Assembly: GCA_905200945.1 (NCBI GenBank)
Contig: CAJKMG010000010.1
Location: 1-64,000 of the forward strand
Direction of reading: 5' to 3'
Length of the DNA: 64,000 nucleotides
From: an uncultured Akkermansia sp.
Lineage (GTDB): Bacteria; Verrucomicrobiota; Verrucomicrobiia; Verrucomicrobiales; Akkermansiaceae
Made by a program: the position numbers and the translations under genes. The notes under the pieces are model-generated. The model was not told the DNA's origin and did no database searches. It was given only the letters and a program-made list of their open reading frames with translations. Below are positions 17,627 through 26,635 of this stretch, piece by piece (positions within the stretch are counted from its first letter, which is position 1; each line of letters begins with the position of its first letter).

Positions 17627-18910
17627 ATGAATAGCCCGCACAAGTCCATCCTAACTGCCCTTTACGATCGCTTCCCGGTTGCAAACGCCGTTCTGGTGTT
17701 CATTCTGGATCATCCTCTGGCCTGGTTCACGCCCAAATGGCGCCGGAAAGGGCGTATGGCGCTGAAAGCAGTGCGCCGCTATATCAATTATAATCGCGAT
17801 CTTCTGCCGCCCGAACGCCTGGCGGAATTTGAAGAAAGCCGCGAACTGCTGAAAACGGCCCTTTACCGGGGTGACAGGCAGCAGGCGGAAACCATTACCG
17901 CCAAACTGGAATCCACGCTGGAATCCATCCCCGGAGCGGTTCCTTCCGCCCTGGCGGAAAACGTGGAAGTGCTGTTCGTGATTCTGGCCATTTTCCTGGG
18001 CCTGCGCTGTTATGTAGTCCAGCCTTTCCGCATCCCGACCGGTTCCATGCAGCCCTCCCTGAACGGAATCCGCGCCCTTCCCCAGGAAGGGAACCCCACC
18101 CTGATGCAGAAAATCGGGGACATGATCCTGTACGGCGGTTCTTATGTTCACGAGACGGCCTCCAAGGAAAAGAAAATCGTCCGTTTCGAACCTGCCACCA
18201 AGTATCTCCTGCTCACGGTGACCAACGTGATTTTCGATGACGGCTCCAAGCTGGAAATTCCGGCAGCGGAAGCGGAAACGCGCCGCTACTTCCTCAATCA
18301 GGAACCGCGCTTTGAAGCCGAACGGCACACCCCGTTCAGAAGCTACCTGCCCGGAGACACAATCGTCAATGCCCGTTTTGACGCCGGTGACCTAATCGTG
18401 GTAAATAAAATGGCCTACCACTTCCGCAAGCCGGAACGCGGGGAAGTCTTTGTCTTTGATACACGCGGCATCGAAGGCATCGCCAATAAGGGAAGCAGCA
18501 CCGGCCAGGAAGGAGGAACCCACTACGTCAAACGCCTCTGCGGCATTCCGGGGGATACCCTCTCCATTCAGGACTCCCAGCTAATCGTCAATGGGAAACC
18601 AGCTACGGAATGGACTATCCAGAGGGTCGCTTCCGGCAAGCCCCCCTACCAGCCCTGCGGCTACGTGGCCCTTCCCGCCCCCCTGAGCCTGCTGGACGGC
18701 AGAGCTTACATCACGGAAGGGGGGACCGTGCATCTGTCCAACGACAGCAAACGCCCCTATCTGCGTGAATACGTGGCGCTGGGGGACAATTCCACCCGCG
18801 AAAACTCCTTTGATTCCCGGTACTGGGGCCCCGTCCGCCAATACAACATTGTAGGCCCCGCCAGCTTCTGCCTGTGGCCCTTTACTTCCCACTGGGGCCT
18901 TATTCCATGA
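17627..18910 (+). CDS. lepB: Signal peptidase I
   Basis: LepB removes signal peptides at the outer face of the inner membrane. A membrane helix (about 112-130) is followed by box B, RIPTGSMQPS, with catalytic Ser140. Box C GDLIVVNKMAYHFRKPERGEVFVF is at about 254-277, the general-base lysine is Lys302 in HYVKRLCGIPGD, and box E is GDNSTRENSFDSRYWGPV. The protein is 427 residues, longer than E. coli LepB (324). Extra sequence lies in a 110-residue N-terminal charged extension and in an insert between Ser140 and box C (about 145-245). Confidence 0.93.
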   Translation: MNSPHKSILTALYDRFPVANAVLVFILDHPLAWFTPKWRRKGRMALKAVRRYINYNRDLLPPERLAEFEESRELLKTALYRGDRQQAETITAKLESTLESIPGAVPSALAENVEVLFVILAIFLGLRCYVVQPFRIPTGSMQPSLNGIRALPQEGNPTLMQKIGDMILYGGSYVHETASKEKKIVRFEPATKYLLLTVTNVIFDDGSKLEIPAAEAETRRYFLNQEPRFEAERHTPFRSYLPGDTIVNARFDAGDLIVVNKMAYHFRKPERGEVFVFDTRGIEGIANKGSSTGQEGGTHYVKRLCGIPGDTLSIQDSQLIVNGKPATEWTIQRVASGKPPYQPCGYVALPAPLSLLDGRAYITEGGTVHLSNDSKRPYLREYVALGDNSTRENSFDSRYWGPVRQYNIVGPASFCLWPFTSHWGLIP

Positions 18911-18950
18911 TTTTTTATTCCTTTCGCAGGCACGTTTTCTCCGTCAAGAC

Positions 18951-19886
18951 ATGACTCAAGCCCAAACCATCACCAGCAAGGCCAAGTCCAACCTGGCCTT
19001 TGCTCTCATTGACCTTCCTGAAGAAGAACGCCGCCATATGGCTGAATTTTACGCTTTCTGCCGCACAGTGGACGACATCGTGGACGAACCGGGCATGACC
19101 CCCCGCGAACGCCACGACGCATTGAACCGCTGGGTAGAGGTCATCAACGGCGGAGAAGGCCTGGAACTGACGGAACTGGAGGAGGACATCATAGCCCTTA
19201 TCCAGGATTTGGAACTGGACACCACCCCCATGCTGCACCTGATTGAAGGCTGCCGTTCGGACATCCGCCAGCAGCAGCCCCGCAGCCGTGATGAACTGCT
19301 GGACTATACCTACTGCGTGGCCTGCTGCGTGGGGCTCACCTCCGCCCGCATCATGGGTGCGGGGGAAGCCTCCTATCCGTATGCCATTGCCCTGGGGCAT
19401 GCTCTTCAAATGGTGAACATTATCCGGGATGTGGCGGAAGACTGCGGCAAGTCCAACCGCATTTATTTACCTAAAGAGGATATGGACCGCTTTGGATACA
19501 CTCTGGAAGACCTGCGCTGCAGAGTGTATTCCCCCCGGCTTCAGGAACTGCTGAAATATGAAGCGGATCTGGCGGAAACTTTCTTTGCGGAAGCGGAGAG
19601 GGAATACAACCTACTCAGCCCGGAAGACAAAGCCGCTCTCATTCCGGCGCAGGCCATGGCGCTCATTTACCATACCATTCTGGATAAGATGAAAGCGAGC
19701 GGCTTCCGCATTTTCGACATCCGCTACCGCGTCAACACCTTCCACAAGCTCTGGCTCCTGTTCCGCGCCAAACTGGATATTGACCCTCAATCCTACTACG
19801 ACAAATCCAAAGCGTATTATGACAAGCTGGTAGGCTTTCTTTCCCGCCCAGGCAGAAAGGATGAAAAACAGGGGCCTCCCAGGTGA
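18951..19886 (+). CDS. Squalene/phytoene synthase family protein
   Basis: These enzymes join two prenyl diphosphates head to head. Both Asp-rich motifs are visible: FYAFCRTVDDIVDE (about 31-44) and NIIRDVAEDCGKSNRIYLP (about 157-175). The 311-residue length is normal and no transmembrane helix is evident. The sequence alone does not tell whether it makes squalene or phytoene. No desaturase or cyclase lies next to it. It follows lepB by 40 bases on the same strand. Confidence 0.88.
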   Translation: MTQAQTITSKAKSNLAFALIDLPEEERRHMAEFYAFCRTVDDIVDEPGMTPRERHDALNRWVEVINGGEGLELTELEEDIIALIQDLELDTTPMLHLIEGCRSDIRQQQPRSRDELLDYTYCVACCVGLTSARIMGAGEASYPYAIALGHALQMVNIIRDVAEDCGKSNRIYLPKEDMDRFGYTLEDLRCRVYSPRLQELLKYEADLAETFFAEAEREYNLLSPEDKAALIPAQAMALIYHTILDKMKASGFRIFDIRYRVNTFHKLWLLFRAKLDIDPQSYYDKSKAYYDKLVGFLSRPGRKDEKQGPPR

Positions 19887-19890
19887 GCCA

Positions 19891-19916
19891 GGGAAAAGCT
19901 GCGGCTTTTTCTCCCG
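19891..19916 (+). terminator. Possible terminator after the synthase gene
   Basis: AAAAGC (19894-19899) pairs with GCTTTT (19904-19909) with flanking GGG/CCC and a short T-run. The stem is weak. Confidence 0.35.
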
Positions 19917-19970
19917 GCCCTGCAAGAATTATTCTTGTCCCGAAAACCGTGTTCCTGTAGGAGTTGCAGC

Positions 19971-21761
19971 ATGCAAAACCCCGTGGCCTCCCTGCTTTTT
20001 ATTCTCTCAATGTTAACAGGGCCATGCCCGGCAGCGGATTATCCGGAACGGACGGAGCGCACGCAATCCGCAGGAAACCATGTCTGGCATATAGACCCGA
20101 ACAAGGGAAATGACGGCAATCCGGGAACGACCCCATCCACGGCGTGGAAAAGCATGGCACCGGCCAACCGCCTCATCATGGCGCGGGGAGATACGCTCGT
20201 CATCCATCCGGGGGAACACGCCGTCTCCCTGTCGTTGATGGGGGAAGGTTCCAAACAGGCCCCGGTCACTATCCGGTTCATGCCCGGCAGGCATATCTTC
20301 AAACACGGTGCCCTGATTACCGGGAAACCGCAGATTTCCAACACTAACGATGCGCCCAACGAGCCTAAGGCCATGGCTATCCGCCTGGCGGAAGCCAAAA
20401 ACATACGCCTGGAGGGAAAGCCGGGAGCCACCGACATCCTGCTGGAAGGAAAAGCCATCTTCGTCTGCATGGAACATGCGGAAAACGTTTCCCTGAACGG
20501 ACTGGGGTTTGACTACCTGCATCCGACCATGGGTGAATTTCTGGTTACGGAAGTCGAGGGGGATACCATGAAAGCAACTATTCCGGACGGAATTCTGTAC
20601 ACAGTAAAAGATGGAAACCTGACCTGGCACGGCCCCGGATGGGAATTCCGCATGGGAGGGTATTCCAAAGTTTTCGATTCCGCTTCCGGCACTTTCCAGG
20701 GCCGCTTCGCCCCCGGGAAAACAGTCATCAGAGAATTGTCTCCCGGAAAAATCAGCATCACGTTCAAGGAAGGCTCCCCAACCATGAAACCGGGCCAATC
20801 CTACCAGAACCGCAATACCCGGAGGGACTGCTGCGGCTTCTTTCAATACAGAAGCAAAAACATCCTCTGGAATAACTGCCATATTTACTATATGCACGGC
20901 ATGGGCGTCGTTTCCCAGTTCTGCGAGAACATCATGTTCAGTCACTTGAAAATAGCTCCGCGCCCCCGTTCCCTACGTACCAACTCCTCCTGGGCGGATA
21001 ATCTTCACTTTTCCGGATGCCGGGGAAAAATCATCGTCAAGGATTGCGAGCTGGGAGCCTCCCATGACGACGCCATTAATGTTCATGGAACCCACTTGCG
21101 CATTATAGACAGGCCGGCTCCAAACAAAATCACCGTCCGGTTCATGCATCCCCAGACCTTCGGCTTTGACGCCTTTGCCGCAGGAGACCGGATCGATTAT
21201 GTTTCCGGCAAAACTCTGGTGCCTTATGCATCCAATACCGTTTCCGGCGTCAACCAACTCAATGAAAAGGAAATAGAACTTACGCTGCAACACCCCAATC
21301 CCGGAAACATCCAGCCTGACGATGTTGTGGAAAACGTTACATGGACGCCATCCGTCCATATCAGCAACACGGTATGCCGCCACATCCCCACCCGGGGATT
21401 CCTGCTTACCACCAGAAAACCGGTGCTGGTTGAACGGTGCCGGTTTGAGAAAACGGGCATGCCCGCCATCCTGGTGGAAGATGACGCCTCCGGCTGGTAT
21501 GAATCCGGCGTGGTCAGGAACATGACCATTTCCCGCAATACCTTTATTCAATGCGGAGAAGCCGTCATTCAGATCGTGCCGCACGCCCCGCGGCCGGAAG
21601 GGGACGTTCACCGGAATATCACTATTACCGGAAACACGTTTGACCTCAAGAACGAAACCGCCATCCGCACTCGTCATACCGGCAACGTCAAGGCGGAGAA
21701 AAACACTTTCATCAAAGACGGCAAGAGCATCCCTGAGGAAAAAGCGGTGGATATCCGGTAG
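19971..21761 (+). CDS. Secreted GH110-type alpha-1,3-galactosidase
   Basis: I chose ATG 19971 because AGGAG lies 7 bases upstream and it opens a signal peptide, MQNPVASLLFILSMLTG ending near AAD. The 596-residue protein is a right-handed parallel beta-helix: Pbl-type HIDPNKGNDGNPGTTP at the start, then repeated strands. The stretch SHDDAINVHGTHLR (about 364-377) matches the conserved region of GH110, whose paired aspartates (here Asp366 and Asp367) are the proposed catalytic pair. GH110 enzymes remove terminal alpha-1,3-galactose, including blood-group B epitopes. Activity on mucin glycans is plausible for this organism but inferred. Confidence 0.8.
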   Translation: MQNPVASLLFILSMLTGPCPAADYPERTERTQSAGNHVWHIDPNKGNDGNPGTTPSTAWKSMAPANRLIMARGDTLVIHPGEHAVSLSLMGEGSKQAPVTIRFMPGRHIFKHGALITGKPQISNTNDAPNEPKAMAIRLAEAKNIRLEGKPGATDILLEGKAIFVCMEHAENVSLNGLGFDYLHPTMGEFLVTEVEGDTMKATIPDGILYTVKDGNLTWHGPGWEFRMGGYSKVFDSASGTFQGRFAPGKTVIRELSPGKISITFKEGSPTMKPGQSYQNRNTRRDCCGFFQYRSKNILWNNCHIYYMHGMGVVSQFCENIMFSHLKIAPRPRSLRTNSSWADNLHFSGCRGKIIVKDCELGASHDDAINVHGTHLRIIDRPAPNKITVRFMHPQTFGFDAFAAGDRIDYVSGKTLVPYASNTVSGVNQLNEKEIELTLQHPNPGNIQPDDVVENVTWTPSVHISNTVCRHIPTRGFLLTTRKPVLVERCRFEKTGMPAILVEDDASGWYESGVVRNMTISRNTFIQCGEAVIQIVPHAPRPEGDVHRNITITGNTFDLKNETAIRTRHTGNVKAEKNTFIKDGKSIPEEKAVDIR

Positions 21762-21772
21762 AAAACCTTTTT

Positions 21773-22765
21773 TTACCGGTGACGGGAAACATGCACCGTT
21801 ACGGAAACGCTGTCCGTCCGCGGCAGGATGAACTTGCGCAGGGTGACGATCACGTGCCGTGCGCCGAACTCTTTCAGGCAAACCTTTCCCATATCCTCCG
21901 CCAGCGTCTCCACCAGCTTGCGTGGGCGCGCCATGGCCTCCGACCGAAGCGCACGGGCAATGGAATCATAACAGACGGTTCTGGAAAAATCATCGTCCAG
22001 TCCGGACAAAGCCTCCTCCGGATAGAAAGTGATATCCGCTTTCAGGGTCTGCATGGAAGCGCGCTCATCATCCGGAACGCCGATGAAGGTATCCAGTTCA
22101 AGCCCATTGATATTAATGGAATCCTGAGTATCGGAAGGGAGCGCGTAACGGCGCATCAGCGTGCGCAGAACAAGCAGGTCCGGAACAATCATGTCCGGCC
22201 TGGCCTTGGAAAGCTGCGCAGCGTCATTGTAGCCGGTCAGCACGGCAATGGATGTAATGCCCGCGTGGTGCGCCGTTTCCACATCATGCTGCATATCCCC
22301 GATAAATGCGGTTTCATGGGCATGCAGCCCGTGCTGGGCCAGCAGGGTATGGATGTGGGCATCCTTATGGCGGATGCCCGCATGAATGGCTTCAAAATAT
22401 TCCATCATCCCCAGCTCCCTGCATTGGATGTCAAACTCCTTGGCATCCACACTGGTAAGAATAAAGCAGCGCACGCCGCGCGCGCGGCAGAACTCCAGGA
22501 ATTCCCGGGCATTTGGCAGCACTTCCACCGGAGCATTGGAAACGCGGAAAGCGTACCGGAAATGGTCTTCCAGTTCATCCAGATCCGCGTGAGGCAGCAC
22601 CCGGGCATAATAGTCCGGGTAGGGAAGCTGGAATTCCGCACGAAATTCATCCCTGTTCATACAGGGTTTCCCGTATTGGGAAAAAACGTAATTGGAAGCG
22701 TCCAGCGTCAGGGCCAGGTCGTCCACCAAAGTGCCGGACCAGTCGAAAATGATATTTTTAAACAT
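21773..22765 (-). CDS. HAD hydrolase fused to dihydroneopterin aldolase (FolB)
   Basis: Residues 1-205 form a HAD phosphatase-like domain: FDWSGTLVDD (nucleophile Asp8, but Ser10 replaces the usual second aspartate), Thr in FILTSVD, Lys in RHKD and GDMQHDV. Residues 215-330 match FolB, which cleaves dihydroneopterin in folate synthesis. The three catalytic residues are kept: Glu234 in IGVPDDER, Tyr266 in VCYDSIAR and Lys311 in TLRKFILP. Pairing a phosphatase with FolB could join removal of phosphate from dihydroneopterin phosphate to the aldolase step; this is inference. It is the last gene of a grpE-dnaJ-rsmE run, 21 bases after rsmE. Confidence 0.85.
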   Translation of the reverse strand: MFKNIIFDWSGTLVDDLALTLDASNYVFSQYGKPCMNRDEFRAEFQLPYPDYYARVLPHADLDELEDHFRYAFRVSNAPVEVLPNAREFLEFCRARGVRCFILTSVDAKEFDIQCRELGMMEYFEAIHAGIRHKDAHIHTLLAQHGLHAHETAFIGDMQHDVETAHHAGITSIAVLTGYNDAAQLSKARPDMIVPDLLVLRTLMRRYALPSDTQDSININGLELDTFIGVPDDERASMQTLKADITFYPEEALSGLDDDFSRTVCYDSIARALRSEAMARPRKLVETLAEDMGKVCLKEFGARHVIVTLRKFILPRTDSVSVTVHVSRHR

Positions 22766-22786
22766 GGGAATGCGTATGGGAATAAC

Positions 22787-23524
22787 TTAGTCCAGAGCGT
22801 ACCGCATGGCGGCCAGACCGAAAAAGGCGGCCGTCTCCACCCGGAGAACGATAGGGCCAAGCGTGACTGGGGCAAACCCCGCTTCCAACGCCATGGCCGT
22901 CTCCCGGTCCGTAAAGTCCCCTTCCGGCCCCACCAGCAGAGAAGCGCGCTGAACGGAACGGGAGCGGGCCGCCTCCAGCACATCCCTGACCGGCCGCACT
23001 CCGGGCACCAGAGAGGCGATAATATTCAGTCCTTCCGGAATTCCGCAGCGCAACCATTCCGCAAAAGGAACGGGAAGCGCCACTTCCGGCAGCGTGTTCT
23101 GGCCGCACTGCTTGCAGGCCTCCAGGGCGATGCGCTGCCATTTCTGCCTCTTGGCCTCTGCCTCCCGGGCATTCAGCCGCACGATCGTGCGATCCGTCAC
23201 GAGCGGGATAATGGAGGAGACACCCAATTCCACGGACTTTTGAATAATGAGATCCATGTTGGCACCCTTGGGAACAGCCTGGCACAACGTCAAATGGGCT
23301 ACGGGAGAAGAAGGAGGACACTCTTCCCCCGGGACCAGCAAAACGCCGGAACTGCGCGGAGGCTCCGCCACCACAGCGCGGGCAGCACGGCCGCAACCGT
23401 CAAAAACGATGCAGGAGTCACCCTGCTTCAAACGCAGAACCTTGGCGGCATGGTGCGCTTCATCCCCCCGCAGCTCCCAAAAGGGAGCTGCCCATTCGGA
23501 AGGCGGAAGGAAAAAGCGGGCCAT
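22787..23524 (-). CDS. rsmE: 16S rRNA m3U1498 methyltransferase
   Basis: RsmE methylates U1498 of 16S rRNA (E. coli numbering) using S-adenosylmethionine. ATG 23524 gives MARFFLPPSEW, the family start; the frame continues upstream without similarity. The SPOUT domain shows LLVGPEGDFTDRE and LGPIVLRVETAAFFGLAA, the knot and SAM-binding loops. Length is 245. It lies 23 bases after dnaJ, a gene order seen in many bacteria. Confidence 0.93.
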   Translation of the reverse strand: MARFFLPPSEWAAPFWELRGDEAHHAAKVLRLKQGDSCIVFDGCGRAARAVVAEPPRSSGVLLVPGEECPPSSPVAHLTLCQAVPKGANMDLIIQKSVELGVSSIIPLVTDRTIVRLNAREAEAKRQKWQRIALEACKQCGQNTLPEVALPVPFAEWLRCGIPEGLNIIASLVPGVRPVRDVLEAARSRSVQRASLLVGPEGDFTDRETAMALEAGFAPVTLGPIVLRVETAAFFGLAAMRYALD

Positions 23525-23547
23525 GTCTGAAAAAAGGGAACCGGACC

Positions 23548-24705
23548 TTATTTGCCCTTCAGATAACGCGCCGCTTTGTCGGCAAACTCCACGCACGCCG
23601 GCTGATTGCGATTTTCATCCAAAGCAGAAGCAAACGCGTTCAGTTTATCCATCTGATCCTTGGTCAGCCGGGAGGGGATTTCCACTTCCACTTCCACCAG
23701 CATATCCCCCACATCCGAACTGCGAAGGGCCTTCACCCCCTTGCCGCGCAGACGAAAGATCATGCCGTTCTGCGTTCCTTCCGGCAGCTTGATGGTGGCC
23801 GCGCCTTCCAGCGTGGGCACTTTCAGCTTGCCGCCGGAGACAGCCAGGGAAAGCGGCACCGGAACCGTGCAGCTCAGGTCATTGCCCTCCCTCTGGAAAA
23901 TATCGTGCGGTTTGACGTCAATAAACACGTGCAAATCCCCGGTAGGACCGCCATGCACCCCGGCATCCCCTTCCCCGGCGATGCGGAGCTGGCTTCCTGT
24001 GGCAACGCCCGCAGGAATACGGATGGTGATGTGGGAATCTTCCCTTACGCGCCCTTCCCCGCGGCAGACGGGACATGGATCCGAGATGATTTCCCCGGTG
24101 CCGTGGCATGTGGGGCAGGTGGACTGCTGGACGAAAAATCCGCTCTGCTGGGTAATGATGCCGCGCCCCTGGCAGGTAGGACAGGATTTGAACGCTTCCT
24201 TTCCATCCCTGGCACCGGTGCCGTGGCAGGTCCTGCAAGTCACCAGACGCTCAATTTCCAGTTTCTTGGTACAGCCCTTCGCTGCCTCTTCCAGCGTAAT
24301 GTCCAAGTCATAGCGCAAATCGGAGCCGGGTCTTTTAGTGGACCTTTTCTGGCCGCCGCGGCCGGCGCCTCCGAACATATCCGCAAAACCGCCCATTCCG
24401 GAAAACATCTGGGCGAAAATATCCATTGGGTCCTGGAATCCTCCCCCGGCATAACCGCCGCCCGCGGCGGGGCCGCCCTGTTCAAAGGCGGCATGTCCGA
24501 AGCGGTCGTAGGCAGCCCTCTTGTCCGCATCGGAAAGCACCTCATAAGCCTCTCCCAGTTCCTTGAACTTTTCTTCTGCAGACGGGTCGTCCGGGTTACG
24601 GTCCGGATGGTACTTTAAGGCCAGCTTGCGATAGGCCTTCTTAATCTCATCATCAGTAGCGTCCTTGGAAACGCCGAGAATCTCGTAATAATCTTTTTTA
24701 GCCAT
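23548..24705 (-). CDS. dnaJ: Chaperone protein DnaJ
   Basis: DnaJ stimulates the ATPase of DnaK. The J domain (1-70) contains the HPD motif in KYHPDRNPDDPS. A Gly/Phe-rich segment (about 75-115) follows, then four CxxCxGxG zinc repeats (about 150-215, for example CRTCHGTG, CPTCQGRG, CPTCHGTG, CPVCRGEG), then the C-terminal substrate-binding domains. Length (385) is typical. It lies 23 bases after grpE on the same strand; dnaK is not in the window. Confidence 0.97.
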   Translation of the reverse strand: MAKKDYYEILGVSKDATDDEIKKAYRKLALKYHPDRNPDDPSAEEKFKELGEAYEVLSDADKRAAYDRFGHAAFEQGGPAAGGGYAGGGFQDPMDIFAQMFSGMGGFADMFGGAGRGGQKRSTKRPGSDLRYDLDITLEEAAKGCTKKLEIERLVTCRTCHGTGARDGKEAFKSCPTCQGRGIITQQSGFFVQQSTCPTCHGTGEIISDPCPVCRGEGRVREDSHITIRIPAGVATGSQLRIAGEGDAGVHGGPTGDLHVFIDVKPHDIFQREGNDLSCTVPVPLSLAVSGGKLKVPTLEGAATIKLPEGTQNGMIFRLRGKGVKALRSSDVGDMLVEVEVEIPSRLTKDQMDKLNAFASALDENRNQPACVEFADKAARYLKGK

Positions 24706-24728
24706 GTGGCGTGAATGTTAAAAAACGG

Positions 24729-25283
24729 TCAGACTTGCGGTTCAGATTCCGGAGTATGGGCGACAACCACGTTCGCCGGGCGCAGGAGCCTGTCCTTCAG
24801 CATATACCCCTTGCGGATAACACGCAGCACGGTGCCTTCCGGCTGGTCGGAGGGTTCCCGCTGAAGGGCTTCCTCCGTGGCGTGGTCAAACATGCTTCCC
24901 ACCACAGGCTCCACGGCGCTCACGCCATTGCCGGCGAGAAATTCGTCCAGCTGCTTCTTCACCATGCTCATGCCGATGTAAATCATGGAGGAGGCATCTG
25001 CGCTGGCGGCGGCCATGCCCATTTCAAAATTATCAATGACGGGAAGAAGTTCTTCCAGCAAGCGCTGATTGGCGAACTTGGCGCATTCTTCCTTCTCCTT
25101 CACCATGCGCTTGCGGTAGTTATCATATTCCGCGGCGGTGCGCATGGCAGCATCCCTCCATTTAAGCAATTCCTCTTCCAGAGAAGGTTCCGCTTCCTTC
25201 CCCTCGGCAGGAACATCTTGAACCTGTTCCTGTGCTTCCAGCTCTTCCGCTTCCGCATTTTTCTCTTTCTCTTCGTCGCTCAT
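24729..25283 (-). CDS. grpE: Nucleotide exchange factor GrpE
   Basis: GrpE exchanges ADP on DnaK. The 184-residue protein has an acidic N-terminal coil, then the conserved RTAAEYDNYRKRMVKEKEE helix and the LLPVIDNFEMG stretch. The C-terminal beta domain has GYMLKDRLLRPANVVV, the family signature. It is the first gene of the minus-strand run grpE-dnaJ-rsmE-HAD/FolB. The product ends with a few residues after this signature (AHTPESEPQV). Confidence 0.96.
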   Translation of the reverse strand: MSDEEKEKNAEAEELEAQEQVQDVPAEGKEAEPSLEEELLKWRDAAMRTAAEYDNYRKRMVKEKEECAKFANQRLLEELLPVIDNFEMGMAAASADASSMIYIGMSMVKKQLDEFLAGNGVSAVEPVVGSMFDHATEEALQREPSDQPEGTVLRVIRKGYMLKDRLLRPANVVVAHTPESEPQV

Positions 25284-25417
25284 GCGGACAATGTAATTTC
25301 TTTTACCGGATGCGTCAACGGCCTGCTAAGACATGGATGACGTTTGACGCGTAATGAACGCTCCTGATGCAACCCATCTACGCAGAAAAGAAAATGACGG
25401 CCTTCCGCCCGGCTTCC

Positions 25418-25708
25418 CTAAGCGCCGGAAGCATCTGCCTCAGAAAGCAGCCTGGCAAGTTTTTCCTCGCATCCGTCCGGCAATTCCACCACTTTCAGGC
25501 GGGAGGACTCCCCGCGCAGCAGGCGGACGGAGGACCGGGGAATATCCAGCCACGCGGACAGGAAAAGGATGACGGCCTTGTTCGCTTTTCCCTCCACGGG
25601 AGGCGCGGCAATGCGCAACTTCAGCGCGCGGCCGGCACGGGGATCATCCTCCCATCCCGCGGCGTCGCTCTTCTTCGCATTGGGAATGACTTTCAGGGCC
25701 AGTTTCAT
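25418..25708 (-). CDS. DUF167 (YggU family) protein
   Basis: This 96-residue protein has the YggU signature in LKLRIAAPPVEGKANKAVI and the following LLRGESSRLKVVEL segment. Family function is unknown. Its ATG overlaps the hisA stop by four bases (ATGA), which suggests translational coupling. Confidence 0.88.
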   Translation of the reverse strand: MKLALKVIPNAKKSDAAGWEDDPRAGRALKLRIAAPPVEGKANKAVILFLSAWLDIPRSSVRLLRGESSRLKVVELPDGCEEKLARLLSEADASGA

Positions 25709-26490
25709 ACCGTTTCCGTACGGGACTTCCCACGCTGCCTGGCCACCAGGTCCTCATACCTGATCAAACCGCCGCCGAACAAATCCAAAGCGCTCCCCAC
25801 CGTAGCATCCATGGTTCCGCCGCTCAAAGCGTCTATTTCATCAATATCCTGAATGCGGCTGATCCCTCCGGCATATGTCATGGGCAGGCGGCGCCAGTTT
25901 CCCAGCATTTTCACCAGTTCCCGGTCAATACCGGTGCAGAGCCCTTCCACATCCGCCGCATGGATAAGAAACTCCGCGCAATGTTCCGCCAGAACATCCA
26001 GAGTCTCCGCCGTTACCCGGAGTTCCGTCAAGGTCTGCCACCGGTTCATGGCCACGGCCCAGCCTCCTTGAACCCTGCGGCAGCTCAAATCCAGCACCAG
26101 CCGTTCCGCCCCCACGGCGGAAACAAGATCTTTCAGCCTGTCCATCCGCAACGTTCCTCCCGCATCAAACAGACAGGAAGTAACGATCACATGGCTGGCC
26201 CCGGCGGAAATCCATTCCTCCGCATTCTCCGGCGTCATGCCGCCGCCCACCTGAAGGCCTCCCGGCCATGCCGCCAGGGCCTCCCGAGCCGCAAGGTCAT
26301 TCCCGGGCCCCAGTTTAATCACATGCCCGCCGCTCAGACCGTCCCTGCGGTACAAATCCGCATACCATGCCGCACTGCGGTCGGAGACGAAATTGGTGCG
26401 CAATGAGGCGCCATCCTGCGTCAGGGTGCCGCCCACAATTTGCTTCACGCGCCCGTCGTGTAAATCAATGCATGGTCTGAATTTCGTCAC
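25705..26490 (-). CDS. hisA: Eukaryotic-type HisA isomerase
   Basis: HisA isomerises ProFAR in histidine synthesis. The 261-residue TIM-barrel sequence follows the eukaryotic (plant and fungal) subtype closely: FRPCIDLHDGRVKQIVGGTL at the start, LQVGGGMTPEN, GASHVIVTSCLF, ERLVLDLSCRR, and MTYAGGISRIQDIDEID near the end. The subtype differs from the usual bacterial HisA. It is followed by a yggU-like gene with a 4-base overlap. Other his genes (hisH, hisB) lie 16 kb away. Confidence 0.9.
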   Translation of the reverse strand: MTKFRPCIDLHDGRVKQIVGGTLTQDGASLRTNFVSDRSAAWYADLYRRDGLSGGHVIKLGPGNDLAAREALAAWPGGLQVGGGMTPENAEEWISAGASHVIVTSCLFDAGGTLRMDRLKDLVSAVGAERLVLDLSCRRVQGGWAVAMNRWQTLTELRVTAETLDVLAEHCAEFLIHAADVEGLCTGIDRELVKMLGNWRRLPMTYAGGISRIQDIDEIDALSGGTMDATVGSALDLFGGGLIRYEDLVARQRGKSRTETV

Positions 26491-26635
26491 GCGGTCACTT
26501 TGCCCGGGACGCCCCTCCAGGTCAAGAAGGTATTCCCCTCACGCTCTCCCTGAACGACGGGCATGGAAATTACACAAAATGGAACGGGGACGCCGCTCTA
26601 TGGATAACTGCCGTCAACCACCATTCAAAAAACCG

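Noticed and set aside
21779..23530. 583-codon plus-strand frame
   Set aside because: Antisense to the HAD/FolB fusion and rsmE, both with clear motifs.
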